This document shows positions 30,508-38,879 of a stretch of 64,000 nucleotides of DNA, one piece after another. The position numbers and the translations under genes are program-made. The stretch covers positions 7,655,501 to 7,719,500 of the forward strand of contig NZ_CP121695.1 of NCBI RefSeq assembly GCF_029761915.1, written 5' to 3'. The notes below the pieces were generated by a model. That model made no database searches, was not told where the DNA came from, and worked only from the letters and a program-made list of their open reading frames with translations. The stretch's first letter is position 1. Each line of letters opens with the position of its first letter. Source of the stretch: Bradyrhizobium sp. CB1650. GTDB taxonomy: Bacteria > Pseudomonadota > Alphaproteobacteria > Rhizobiales > Xanthobacteraceae.

Positions 30508-31434
30508 ATGCAGTATCAGCCACAATCCGTGCGGCCTAACGCAGGTCATCAATGCACTCGTCCGTCGTCTGTCGAAATGCTTCGCGCCCAGGTGTGCTCG
30601 AATGATGATCTGTCGTTTCTGATGGAAGCGCATGATGGCCTGTCTGCCGCGATCGCCCAGCGCTCGGGATTCAAGGGGCTCTGGGCCTCTGGTTTGTCGA
30701 TTGCCAGTTCGCTCGGCTATCGCGATGCCAATGAAGCTTCATGGACCCAGCTCGTCCAGAGCGTCGAACGCATAGTGGACTCAACCGAGCTACCTGTGCT
30801 CGTTGACGGTGATGGGGGCTTCGGCAATTTCAACAATGCTCGCCTCCTCACACGGAAACTTCATCAGGCTGGCGCGGCGGGCGTCTCGCTTGAGGACAGC
30901 TGCTTCCCGAAGCTGAACTCGCTCATTGGTGAGCGGCATCCGCTCGCCGATATCGATGAATTCTCCGGTCGCCTGCGGGCCGTGAAGGATACCGTCTCTG
31001 AACACCTTGTTCTCGTGGCTAGGATCGAAGCGCTGATCGCTGGACATGGATTGAATGAAGCCATCTTGCGTGCTCATGCCTATGCCGACGCAGGCGCCGA
31101 TGCAATCTTGATTCACTCGCGAAAAAGTACCGCGTACGAAATGCTTTCGTTTGTCAGCGAGTGGCGGAACCGGCTGCCCGTTGTGATTGTTCCGACGACC
31201 TACTATCGAACGCCAGTGTCAACCTTTCGCGATGCGGGGATCTCCACGGTCGTCTGGGCCAATCACTCTTTGCGAGCTGCGGCAGCTGCAATGCGGCGCG
31301 TCTGCGATAGTATCGCAGCTCAAGAAGGCGTTGCGGGCATTGAATCCCATATCGCCCCGCTCAGCGAGATATTCGAGCTTTTGAGGTATGACGAGCTCGC
31401 CGCGGCCGAAAAGCGATATCTGCAGCCTCGCTAA
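30508..31434 (+). CDS. phosphoenolpyruvate phosphomutase (isocitrate lyase superfamily)
   Basis: PEP mutase rearranges phosphoenolpyruvate to phosphonopyruvate, the entry step of nearly all phosphonate biosynthesis. The ORF is open from 30466; the ATG at 30508 is preferred because AGGA lies eight bases before it, and an ATG at 30577 would match the family's usual N-terminus. In the 308-residue form the metal-binding DGDGGFGNFNN starts at about 100. The flexible gating loop reads EDSCFPKLNS from Glu129: the family signature EDK-X5-NS has Ser in place of the first lysine, while the later Lys, Asn and Ser are kept. The C-terminal ADAILIHSRKS and VIVPTTYY segments are typical. A nucleotidyltransferase gene follows. 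Confidence 0.85.
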   Translation: MQYQPQSVRPNAGHQCTRPSSVEMLRAQVCSNDDLSFLMEAHDGLSAAIAQRSGFKGLWASGLSIASSLGYRDANEASWTQLVQSVERIVDSTELPVLVDGDGGFGNFNNARLLTRKLHQAGAAGVSLEDSCFPKLNSLIGERHPLADIDEFSGRLRAVKDTVSEHLVLVARIEALIAGHGLNEAILRAHAYADAGADAILIHSRKSTAYEMLSFVSEWRNRLPVVIVPTTYYRTPVSTFRDAGISTVVWANHSLRAAAAAMRRVCDSIAAQEGVAGIESHIAPLSEIFELLRYDELAAAEKRYLQPR

Positions 31435-31742
31435 TCTATGGTGACAGGTTTTGCCTTTTTAACGTTGCCCTCTTGAAGGCCCGCGCGATGCGCCCCCCTC
31501 GCCTCTCGTCAGTCTTGCTTCAGTGTCAACCAACAGGCGGTCAACTTTGTAATCCTTGTAACGCTCTGACGCGGCGGAACAGCTTTCCCCTGCCACTTGG
31601 TAAGAAGCCCTATCCGCCGATGACGATCATACCGCCGTGTTTCAATCTTAGGGCCATCTGACAGGTCTGCGGCGGCCCGCAAGACTGAACAGAGAGGTTC
31701 GAAACGCTCGCGGATTCATACAAGGGATAGAAAGCGAATGAA
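31435..31742. other. spacer between mutase and nucleotidyltransferase genes
   Basis: No gene, repeat or clear promoter was seen. The 308-base gap is long for an operon, so the nucleotidyltransferase may have its own promoter. Confidence 0.4.
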
Positions 31743-32513
31743 ATGCCTGTGAATCCTCCCAAGAATGCGGTCATTCTTGCCGCTGGCGTTGGCTCTCGTC
31801 TGCGGCCGCTAACGGATCTAACCCCGAAATCCCTTGTCCAAGTTAGCGGCACTCCCATTCTGCACAACGCGCTACATAGCCTTGGGCGTGTCGGCGTGGA
31901 ACAGGTGACGATTGTTGTCGGGTATCGCAAAGAGGCGATCCAAGACGCCTGCGGCAGCCGCTTTGGCGGTGTTGCAATCAAATACGTCGAATCCCCTGTT
32001 TACGACCGTACTGGGAGCGCGTATTCGCTCTGGCTGGCGCGTGACGCGCTCGTTTCCGGGGACCACTTCCTTCTTGAGGGCGACGTCTTCTTCGAGGAAA
32101 ATGTACTGCGGCAGCTGTTCATCAGTGAAGCGCCCGACGCAGCTGCTGTCGCTCCCTTCCACGAGCTGATGCAGGGATCAGCGGTCCTGTTGTCCGATCT
32201 TGGCTTCATTTCAGAGTTTCGTTTGAAGCAAACAGCGAGAAATCTCATCGCGGGTGACCCGCCTCTTTACAAGACGATGAATCTGCTACGGCTGTCCGCG
32301 TCTACTCTGCGGACAGAGGTTATTCCGGCCCTAGACGATATGATCAAGGCCGGAGCTATCCAAGCCTACACCGAGGAGCTACTTTCCTTTCTCGTGGAAA
32401 CACAAGGCCTGCTGCTTGCTGCGGTGAGATGCGATAATCTCAGGTGGTATGAAATCGACGACGCGGAAGATTTGCGTACCGCCGAACGTATCTTCGCAAA
32501 AGCCGAGGTTTGA
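31743..32513 (+). CDS. PntC-like CTP:phosphonate nucleotidyltransferase (putative)
   Basis: A 256-residue Rossmann-type NTP transferase. The nucleotide-binding signature AAGVGSRLRPLTDLTPKSLVQV is seen as AAGVGSRLRPLT and PKSLV at the N-terminus; LLEGDVFFE carries a metal-binding aspartate, and WYEIDDAEDLRTAERIF closes the chain, as in LicC/PntC-type cytidylyltransferases. PntC enzymes activate phosphonates such as 2-aminoethylphosphonate as CMP esters, and their genes are typically beside PEP-mutase genes, as here. Sugar-1-phosphate or phosphocholine activation cannot be excluded from sequence alone. Confidence 0.8.
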   Translation: MPVNPPKNAVILAAGVGSRLRPLTDLTPKSLVQVSGTPILHNALHSLGRVGVEQVTIVVGYRKEAIQDACGSRFGGVAIKYVESPVYDRTGSAYSLWLARDALVSGDHFLLEGDVFFEENVLRQLFISEAPDAAAVAPFHELMQGSAVLLSDLGFISEFRLKQTARNLIAGDPPLYKTMNLLRLSASTLRTEVIPALDDMIKAGAIQAYTEELLSFLVETQGLLLAAVRCDNLRWYEIDDAEDLRTAERIFAKAEV

Positions 32514-32781
32514 TCCAACCGCGCAGGGGTAAGGTTCACGACGATCACGGAAGATTTGACGCTGCGCCTCTTCTCGACCTGCGGCTGCCTCCGATACCGG
32601 CCGCGTAACGATGCCAAGCCCGCCAGCTTGATGGGGCCGCAACCAACGCGGCCGCCTATTGCCTCAGCAAAACGCGAGCGGCTCGTCCCGGCATGAAGCG
32701 TGAAACACACCCCACAAGCGAGGTGGTAGCGAAATCGTTATTGCGCTCCCAGCCGCTTCGGCCGCAGGAATGGGAGGGGAC

Positions 32782-33582
32782 CTAGACCTTGAAGGAAGCA
32801 GATGATTTCGATTTGCTCGCTTGCGCTTTTCCGGATCGAGGCTTTCCTGCAAGCGGCTGCTCCGCGGAACTAATCTCTTTAAAATCGAATCTGAAGCTGA
32901 TTCTTGGTGCGCACAGTACATTCTCGCCAAATTTGATCGGAATACCGCCGGAGCAGTCAAGGCTCTCTTTGACGAAGACCGGCGCCGAAGTGGACATTCC
33001 AAGCAGGCGCGCCTCCTGCGCAGAGGGCAGACGTGCGCTTATCGTCACCCACTGTTGCGAGTAGTCGTCAATTCCGATGCGCCTCAGAGCAGTCGAGATC
33101 GAGTTGGCACCAGAGAATTTGTCCAGCAGTCCGGGAGTGCGTTTCGCCGGAAAGTAGCTATGCGCAATAACGATTGGGATCTCGTCCTGATAGCTCAGTG
33201 TGTCGATGCGCAGCACATCGTCACGAGCCTGCAAGTCGAGGTAGCCGGCGAGCCGCTCGTCTGCCTTTATCGTTGCAGCAGACAGGATCTTACGACGTGC
33301 CAGGCGGCCTTGCGAGATGAGATTATCGGTCAGCCGGGTTTGAGAGGAGAGCAGATAAGGTATTGGATGTTCGACAACGAAGGTGCCTCTCCCCTGCTCG
33401 ACACGTAGCAGTCCCTCCTGCTCAAGTGCCCGAATGGCATATCTTACGGTGTGCCGGTTGACACCATATGCGAGAGCAAGCTCTACGTCGTTCGGAAGTT
33501 TTTCGCCTGGCCGAAATCGGCTCGAGGCAATGCCTTCTTCGATGTTCGACCGAACAAACTCCCAGCGCTTTCCTTGATACAT
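32782..33582 (-). CDS. GntR-family regulator, HutC/PhnF (UTRA) subfamily
   Basis: A 266-residue protein with a GntR winged helix at about 10-75 (FRPGEKLPNDVELALAYGVNRHTVRYAIR seen as PNDVELALAYGVNRHTVRYA; RVEQGRGTFVV) and a UTRA ligand domain at about 95-245 (VLRIDTLSYQDEIPIVIAHSYF). It lies 20 bases downstream of the hydrolase gene and is probably co-transcribed with it. The divergent ABC-importer operon starts on the other side of the hydrolase. By analogy with PhnF it may answer to a phosphonate or phosphate-ester ligand and control both operons. Confidence 0.88.
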   Translation of the reverse strand: MYQGKRWEFVRSNIEEGIASSRFRPGEKLPNDVELALAYGVNRHTVRYAIRALEQEGLLRVEQGRGTFVVEHPIPYLLSSQTRLTDNLISQGRLARRKILSAATIKADERLAGYLDLQARDDVLRIDTLSYQDEIPIVIAHSYFPAKRTPGLLDKFSGANSISTALRRIGIDDYSQQWVTISARLPSAQEARLLGMSTSAPVFVKESLDCSGGIPIKFGENVLCAPRISFRFDFKEISSAEQPLAGKPRSGKAQASKSKSSASFKV

Positions 33583-33601
33583 AGGTCAAATGGTCCGTGG
33601 T

Positions 33602-35101
33602 TCAGGCTTTCAATTCCGTCGGATTAGCGTCGGGTTTATCATTCTTCGGTTGCGCGAGCCGGGTTACGGCCGCTCCCCTCAGATAAAGACGTTGTCGGTA
33701 AAGCTCCCGGAAGACAGTTGACCGGCGCGCTGAAGAGGCAATTGAGATGCTCGCATCTTCGACGTCATACTGACCTCTGTCCTCGCGATCTGGCAAAGCT
33801 TCATCGATGATACGGCCGTGCACAGTCGACGGGAGCGGCAGTCTTAGGCTGGAAAGGATCGTCGGGACCAGATCGACGATACTGGTTGGGGTAGCAACAA
33901 CTCCGCTTCTAAAGGCATGGCCAGCAAGGATGCATAATGAAGACAGCTCATGCGCCGAAAGCCCTCCGTGCATGCCAACGCCGATCGGATAGGTCCCATC
34001 GTAGTACACGGCATCGGGCGAAGCGCTCCGATTAGCCGCTCCGCAATCGGCGAGAACAAACGACAGATCCGCGCTTCGTTGGTGTTCGGCCATGACCGCG
34101 GAAAGCGGGAGAGTGTCGGCGATGAGTGGAGCGCCATCGGGAGCCTTAGGTGAGAAAGCCACGCCAAACCATGGCTCCTCGGAAAGGCTGTGATACATCT
34201 CTGTCAGAAGATGGCTCTCTCTGTCCCGGGCCCAAATGTTGACAACCCTTTGAGCTGTTATTGCGGCGTCTACGTCGGGCGTGAGTTCATATCCCACCTT
34301 GAATCCCGACCGCTGCAGGTGTTTCGATACGGAGACCTTTTCTCCAATGATGGCGTGTCCGTGATCGGATGCAGCAATAAGCTGTACTCCTTCCCGCTCT
34401 CCTTTCTCGCTCCACCAAGCGAAAATACGCCCAAACTGCCGATCGACCTCGTGGAGTACCTCGCGCGCCGTGCGATGCTGAAGCCCAAACATATGATATG
34501 TAATGTCCGGCTCCGAAAGCCAGAGCAGGCTGACCTCCGGAAGTGTTTCTTCCTTGAGGAACGAGAAGAATAGATCGACGACGCGCTCGATGGTAGCACG
34601 CGCGGGCCCCTCGTCGGGAGGGAGCATCGGAAAGGTTGGCGCAATCCGGCGAACGGCCGCGTTGTTACTGAACTTTAATGGGTCATGAACCCAATACGCC
34701 GGCGCACCTGCCTGCCAACTCCCCCAGCTCGAAAGTCCAAAAGAGCCCTGCGATTGAGATCCGATCGACAGCATCGCACGGCCATGCGCCGCCAAGACTT
34801 CGCCGATCGCAGTGGCGGTGAGGACGCCACCGCGTTCGCTGCCCAGCCCCAGAAGGGCTGAGAGCGAAGATCCATCGATGGACCGACCGTTCGCCAAAAA
34901 ACGGTTGCCGATGATTCCATGGGCCGAGCTATGTCCGCCCGTGGCCAGCGCGGCCGATGAAACGCGCGTCTCACTGGGAAAAGATGAGGTATGGCGGGCA
35001 AGTCGAAGGCCGATTTTGGACAGCTCGGCGAGGTTGGGCGTAACCGCTTCGTCTAGCTGGTCAGGACGAAGGCCATCCAGCATGACAATGACAAATTTCA
35101 T
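33602..35101 (-). CDS. alkaline-phosphatase-superfamily hydrolase (nucleotide pyrophosphatase/phosphodiesterase-like)
   Basis: A 499-residue protein with the metal-binding and nucleophile pattern of this superfamily: Asp9 in VMLDGLRPD, the probable nucleophile Thr45 in FPSETRVSSAALATGGHSSAHG (seen as FPSETRVSSAALATG), SEPDITYHMFGLQH, ASDHGH and GMHGG. Relatives hydrolyse phosphodiesters, pyrophosphates or phosphonoacetate. No signal peptide is evident, so it should act in the cytoplasm on an imported compound. It forms an operon with the GntR/UTRA regulator and is divergent from a peptide-type importer, which suggests uptake and cleavage of a phosphorus-containing substrate. Confidence 0.8.
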   Translation of the reverse strand: MKFVIVMLDGLRPDQLDEAVTPNLAELSKIGLRLARHTSSFPSETRVSSAALATGGHSSAHGIIGNRFLANGRSIDGSSLSALLGLGSERGGVLTATAIGEVLAAHGRAMLSIGSQSQGSFGLSSWGSWQAGAPAYWVHDPLKFSNNAAVRRIAPTFPMLPPDEGPARATIERVVDLFFSFLKEETLPEVSLLWLSEPDITYHMFGLQHRTAREVLHEVDRQFGRIFAWWSEKGEREGVQLIAASDHGHAIIGEKVSVSKHLQRSGFKVGYELTPDVDAAITAQRVVNIWARDRESHLLTEMYHSLSEEPWFGVAFSPKAPDGAPLIADTLPLSAVMAEHQRSADLSFVLADCGAANRSASPDAVYYDGTYPIGVGMHGGLSAHELSSLCILAGHAFRSGVVATPTSIVDLVPTILSSLRLPLPSTVHGRIIDEALPDREDRGQYDVEDASISIASSARRSTVFRELYRQRLYLRGAAVTRLAQPKNDKPDANPTELKA

Positions 35102-35168
35102 TCGGCCACCTTCCAGCTCCGATTCCCGAGCCTCAACCTACGGCAGTGGCAGCCCCCTTGTCCAGCTA

Positions 35169-35182
35169 CCTAGGCACCTAGG
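35169..35182. promoter_or_regulatory. tandem CCTAGG sites between divergent operons
   Basis: CCTAGG occurs twice, eight bases apart, in the 240-base divergent region between the hydrolase and importer genes. It is a candidate operator for the GntR/UTRA regulator, although it lacks the GT-N-TA-N-AC core seen at 20036. Confidence 0.4.
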
Positions 35183-35341
35183 CCTGTCATGATGGTGTCA
35201 CATGGTGTGAATTATATCTCCGACACGCGAAGCCGCTTCTCACAAAAGCAATGCGATCCGCTCGTCCATGGGTGAGTACTCGGTACTGCGTCGACCACAA
35301 AGGGGCGCCGCATCGATCGTTATGCAACTAAGGGTTATGTC

Positions 35342-36898
35342 ATGAATAACTCCACCCGACGTGAGGTTCTCAAACTAATTGGTGGGCTGGGCTTGCTCCC
35401 ATCGACCTCTGTCTTCGCCCAAGACGCTGACCGAACGGCACTGCGGATTGCAATGCAGGATCTGCGCGTCGAGCTCGACCCGCTCCATCCCCGTGCTACG
35501 GCGCTCGTGAGCTTCCGGGTGCTCGAGAGTATTTACGACAAGCTCTTTGCAATCGACTTTCAACGGGACGGGCAGATTCGGCCGATGCTGGCTGAAAGCA
35601 TCGAGGCTCTCGACAGCACCACATATCGCCTGACTTTGCGGAAAGAGGTTCGATTCCACGATGGGGAAGAGTTAACGGCAGAGGACGTCGCATTTACTTT
35701 CGGTGCGGAGCGTATGCTGGCAAAGGACAGTCCGGGTTTTGGCGTTGGCCAGATCAGCTTTCCATCGATGAGCGCGGTGCGAGCAACTGGTCGACATACT
35801 GTCGAGTTCAGCACCAAGGCGCCCGATCCTGTTTTTGTCAAACGCCTGACCTCCTATGGAGGTGGCATCGTCTCGAAATCGGCCTATCTGAAGGCGACGA
35901 CATTCGATCAATGGGCCAGGGCTCCCATAGCGGCAGGGCCGTACCGGGTCGTTGAGGCCGTCGAAAACCGCTACATGCGCCTCGAGGCGCATGACGGATA
36001 CTGGGGTGGAAGGCCGCCGCTGAAGGGGATCGAGTTTCGGATGGTGCGGGAGCCGGCGTCACGCGTTGCCGGCCTTCGCGCTGGCGACTTCGACATCATC
36101 ACGACGGTAGCGCCGGATCAGTTCGATATCCTCGTCGCGGACAATCGATTGGACGTGGTTGGAGGCGACACGATGTCCTTCCGCACGCTGGTCTATGATT
36201 CGACCACGAACGAGGTGCTGCGGGATCCGCGCATCAGACGCGCCATGAATCTGGCGATCGACAGGCAGACCATAGTCAATAGTATCTGGCGCAAGCGCAT
36301 AAGTGTGCCGCCGTCCCATCAACACCCTGCTTACGGCGCTCTCTACAATCCTGACCGGCCAATCCCACGGTACAATCCGGAAGAGGCGAAGCGACTTCTT
36401 GCCGAAGCCGGTTATAACGGGGCAGCAATTCCTTTCAAAACGGTCGGCAACTATTACACGGCCGAGCTTATCGAAACTCAAGCCATCGCGGCAATGTGGA
36501 GGGCTGTCGGCCTGAACGTCGATATCCAAATGAAAGAGAATTGGGCGCAAGTCGAAGACCGTCTGGGCCGCGGTGTGAACAACTCGTCCGATGGGACATA
36601 CTACCCCGATCCCACAGCATCGTTCGTCTCGCGCTGGGGGTCTCAGAGCAACTTTCAGAGGGGTGCGTATTGGCGGAACGACAGATTCAATGTGCTGGAG
36701 ACGACCTTGCTGACGGCCCAGGACCCGGCCCAAAGGCGAGCTGCCTATCAAGAGATGCTGGACATATTCGACGAGATTGATCCACCAGGAACGGTGCTTC
36801 ATTCGCTTGGCGAGTTCTTCGGAAAGCGCGCCAACATCAAGTGGGCACCGACCCCAACCGGTTTGATGGATTTTCGGCCAGGCGCAATCAACGCCTAG
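35342..36898 (+). CDS. ABC transporter substrate-binding protein, family 5
   Basis: A 518-residue periplasmic protein and first gene of the plus-strand operon. The leader NNSTRREVLKLIGGLGLLPS has a twin-arginine-like start and ends near VFAQD. Family-5 features are clear: LTLRKEVRFHDGEELTAEDVAFTF (seen as RFHDGEELTAEDVAF), AGPYRVVE, a run of DPRIRRAMNLAIDRQ, and YNPEEAKRLLAEAGY. The ligand may be a peptide, glycoside, or phosphorus-containing compound; the neighbouring hydrolase and UTRA regulator favour the last as a hypothesis only. Confidence 0.9.
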   Translation: MNNSTRREVLKLIGGLGLLPSTSVFAQDADRTALRIAMQDLRVELDPLHPRATALVSFRVLESIYDKLFAIDFQRDGQIRPMLAESIEALDSTTYRLTLRKEVRFHDGEELTAEDVAFTFGAERMLAKDSPGFGVGQISFPSMSAVRATGRHTVEFSTKAPDPVFVKRLTSYGGGIVSKSAYLKATTFDQWARAPIAAGPYRVVEAVENRYMRLEAHDGYWGGRPPLKGIEFRMVREPASRVAGLRAGDFDIITTVAPDQFDILVADNRLDVVGGDTMSFRTLVYDSTTNEVLRDPRIRRAMNLAIDRQTIVNSIWRKRISVPPSHQHPAYGALYNPDRPIPRYNPEEAKRLLAEAGYNGAAIPFKTVGNYYTAELIETQAIAAMWRAVGLNVDIQMKENWAQVEDRLGRGVNNSSDGTYYPDPTASFVSRWGSQSNFQRGAYWRNDRFNVLETTLLTAQDPAQRRAAYQEMLDIFDEIDPPGTVLHSLGEFFGKRANIKWAPTPTGLMDFRPGAINA

Positions 36899-36954
36899 CC
36901 GAGAACGCCTTGGGCCAGACGCAGAAGACTATTGTCTGCTCGGAAGGTGGAATC

Positions 36955-37971
36955 ATGGACCAAACCACTTCGCACGCACTTGAAGCACCTTTTGTTCAAG
37001 CTTTTGAGCAAGGGAATGCCGGGCGCCAAGCCATCGCGGCTGGCAGCCCGCCGCTTCTCAGCATTACTGGATTGACTGTTGTTGTTGCGGGCCAGCCCGA
37101 GACACGCCTCCTGGACGCTGTTCAGTTCGAGCTGCGGAAGGGTGAGTTTTTCGCGCTTGTCGGCGAAAGCGGCAGCGGAAAGAGCGTCCTGTGTTCGACC
37201 ATCATGGGAGTAGCAAGTTCCGAGCTGAAATGTCTCGGCGATATTCACATCGAAGGCAGGCCTCTTGCCGAGATCGATCGGCGCCTGCGTGCAATGATCT
37301 ACCAACAGCCAAGCTTATATCTTAACCCCGTTCGGAACATTGGATTCCAGCTTCGCGAGACCGTCCAGATGATCGGCGGCTTGAGCAAGAAAGAGGTGAG
37401 CGAAAGAGCTGCAGATCTACTCTGCGACGTGGGGATCGATGATCCCAAAGAGACGATGAGAAAATATCCGCACGAAATGTCCGGCGGAATGAATCAGCGC
37501 GTCATGATTGCAATGGCGCTCGCGATGAAGCCGAAGCTTCTCATCGCAGACGAGCCGACCTCTGCTCTCGATGTCACCACGCAAAAGCAGATTCTTGACT
37601 TGCTCGAACGGCTCCGCTCAGACATGGCAATCCTCTTTGTGACCCATGACCTGGGAGTTGCCCTGCAGCGATCGGATCGCATCGGCGTTCTCTACGCCAG
37701 CCAGTTGGTCGAAATGGGGCGCACCGATCTCGTCGCTCGAACTCCCCTGCACCCCTATACGCGCGCGCTATTCTCGGCTGTCCCCCCACTTTCGGGGCAT
37801 CCCCGCCGTCTGCACAGCCCTGCAGGTACCCTCCCCGAACCTAGTCAGCGCCACGCCGGCTGCAATTTCGCATCTCGGTGCTCGGGAACAGTGGACATTT
37901 GCCGGCACATAGCGCCCGCCTTGCAGGGCACTCCACAACAGGTGGTGGCATGCCACAACTTGGAGCCATGA
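36955..37971 (+). CDS. ABC transporter ATP-binding protein, DppD/OppD type
   Basis: A 338-residue ATPase. The ATG at 36955 follows GGAAGGTGG; the frame is open upstream into the preceding gene but that part is not conserved. Walker A is GESGSGKSV, the signature is MSGGMNQRV, Walker B is LLIADEPTSA and the switch histidine is in FVTHDLG. The C-terminal PLHPYTRALFSAVP and the cysteine-containing segment (CNFASRCSG, ICRH) are typical of DppD/OppD subunits. It pairs with the next ATPase to drive the importer. Confidence 0.9.
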   Translation: MDQTTSHALEAPFVQAFEQGNAGRQAIAAGSPPLLSITGLTVVVAGQPETRLLDAVQFELRKGEFFALVGESGSGKSVLCSTIMGVASSELKCLGDIHIEGRPLAEIDRRLRAMIYQQPSLYLNPVRNIGFQLRETVQMIGGLSKKEVSERAADLLCDVGIDDPKETMRKYPHEMSGGMNQRVMIAMALAMKPKLLIADEPTSALDVTTQKQILDLLERLRSDMAILFVTHDLGVALQRSDRIGVLYASQLVEMGRTDLVARTPLHPYTRALFSAVPPLSGHPRRLHSPAGTLPEPSQRHAGCNFASRCSGTVDICRHIAPALQGTPQQVVACHNLEP

Positions 37972-37972
37972 A

Positions 37973-38872
37973 ATGACCTCGCCAATCGGGCCTGCTCGCG
38001 TTCGTACAGCGCCAGCATCACCCGAACCGATCCTCGAACTGCGCAATGTCGATTTTTGTTATCGGGCTCCTCGCCGATCCGCTGCGGAGGTCCTTGGCGG
38101 CTCGAGGCTGCGCAAGATCAACATGAGCATCCGGCGTGGGGAAGCCCATGGACTGATCGGGGAGTCCGGCAGCGGCAAAAGCACAATCGCGAAGCTTCTG
38201 CTTGGGCTGAGAGCACCACAAGCGGGTCAGATCCTTTTTGACGGCGAGCTGCTGACGCCGGATCGATTGGCGGCGTTCCGCCTCCGTGTCCAACCTGTCT
38301 TCCAGAACCCTCTCGATGCGCTGAACCCAGTCATCCCGATCGGCAAACAGATTGTCGCGCCTCTGCTTGTGAACTTCAGGATGAGGTCTTCCGATTGTCA
38401 GGCTCGGTTGGCTGCAGCAATTTCCGCCGTCGGCTTATCGGGCGAGATCCTTGGCAAGTTACCGCATCAGATAAGCGGTGGACAGGCCCAGCGGGTCAAT
38501 ATAGCGCGAGCGCTTATTCTCGATCCCGAGGTTCTGATTTGTGACGAGCCTGTCTCCGCACTCGACATGACTGTTCAAGCTCAGATCCTGAACCTTCTGT
38601 CGGATCTGCGTGAGAGCCGCGGCTTGTCCCTGCTATTCATCAGTCATGATATCAGATCCGTCGCCTATCTCTGTTCGGAGATCACGGTCCTGAAGCGCGG
38701 AAGCATCGTTGAGAGCGGTTCACGCGATCAGGTACTGCTCGACCCAAAGACAGATTACATGAAGTCCTTGCTCAGGGCGGTGCCCAATTCCGAACTCGGG
38801 GGCAAAATGGCGTCATCCTCAACACCTTGTTCGCAGCCCACAGAGCCTCGGCACGTGTCGGCGCAGAGGTGA
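37973..38872 (+). CDS. ABC transporter ATP-binding protein, DppF/OppF type
   Basis: A 299-residue ATPase starting one base after the previous stop. Walker A is GESGSGKST, the Q-loop is VFQNPLDALNP (the DppF/OppF hallmark), the signature is ISGGQAQRV, Walker B is VLICDEPVSAL and the switch region FISHDI. It forms the heterodimeric motor with the preceding ATPase. The C-terminus is a little short and lacks the usual RCP cysteine segment. Confidence 0.9.
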   Translation: MTSPIGPARVRTAPASPEPILELRNVDFCYRAPRRSAAEVLGGSRLRKINMSIRRGEAHGLIGESGSGKSTIAKLLLGLRAPQAGQILFDGELLTPDRLAAFRLRVQPVFQNPLDALNPVIPIGKQIVAPLLVNFRMRSSDCQARLAAAISAVGLSGEILGKLPHQISGGQAQRVNIARALILDPEVLICDEPVSALDMTVQAQILNLLSDLRESRGLSLLFISHDIRSVAYLCSEITVLKRGSIVESGSRDQVLLDPKTDYMKSLLRAVPNSELGGKMASSSTPCSQPTEPRHVSAQR

Positions 38873-38879
38873 TAATCGC

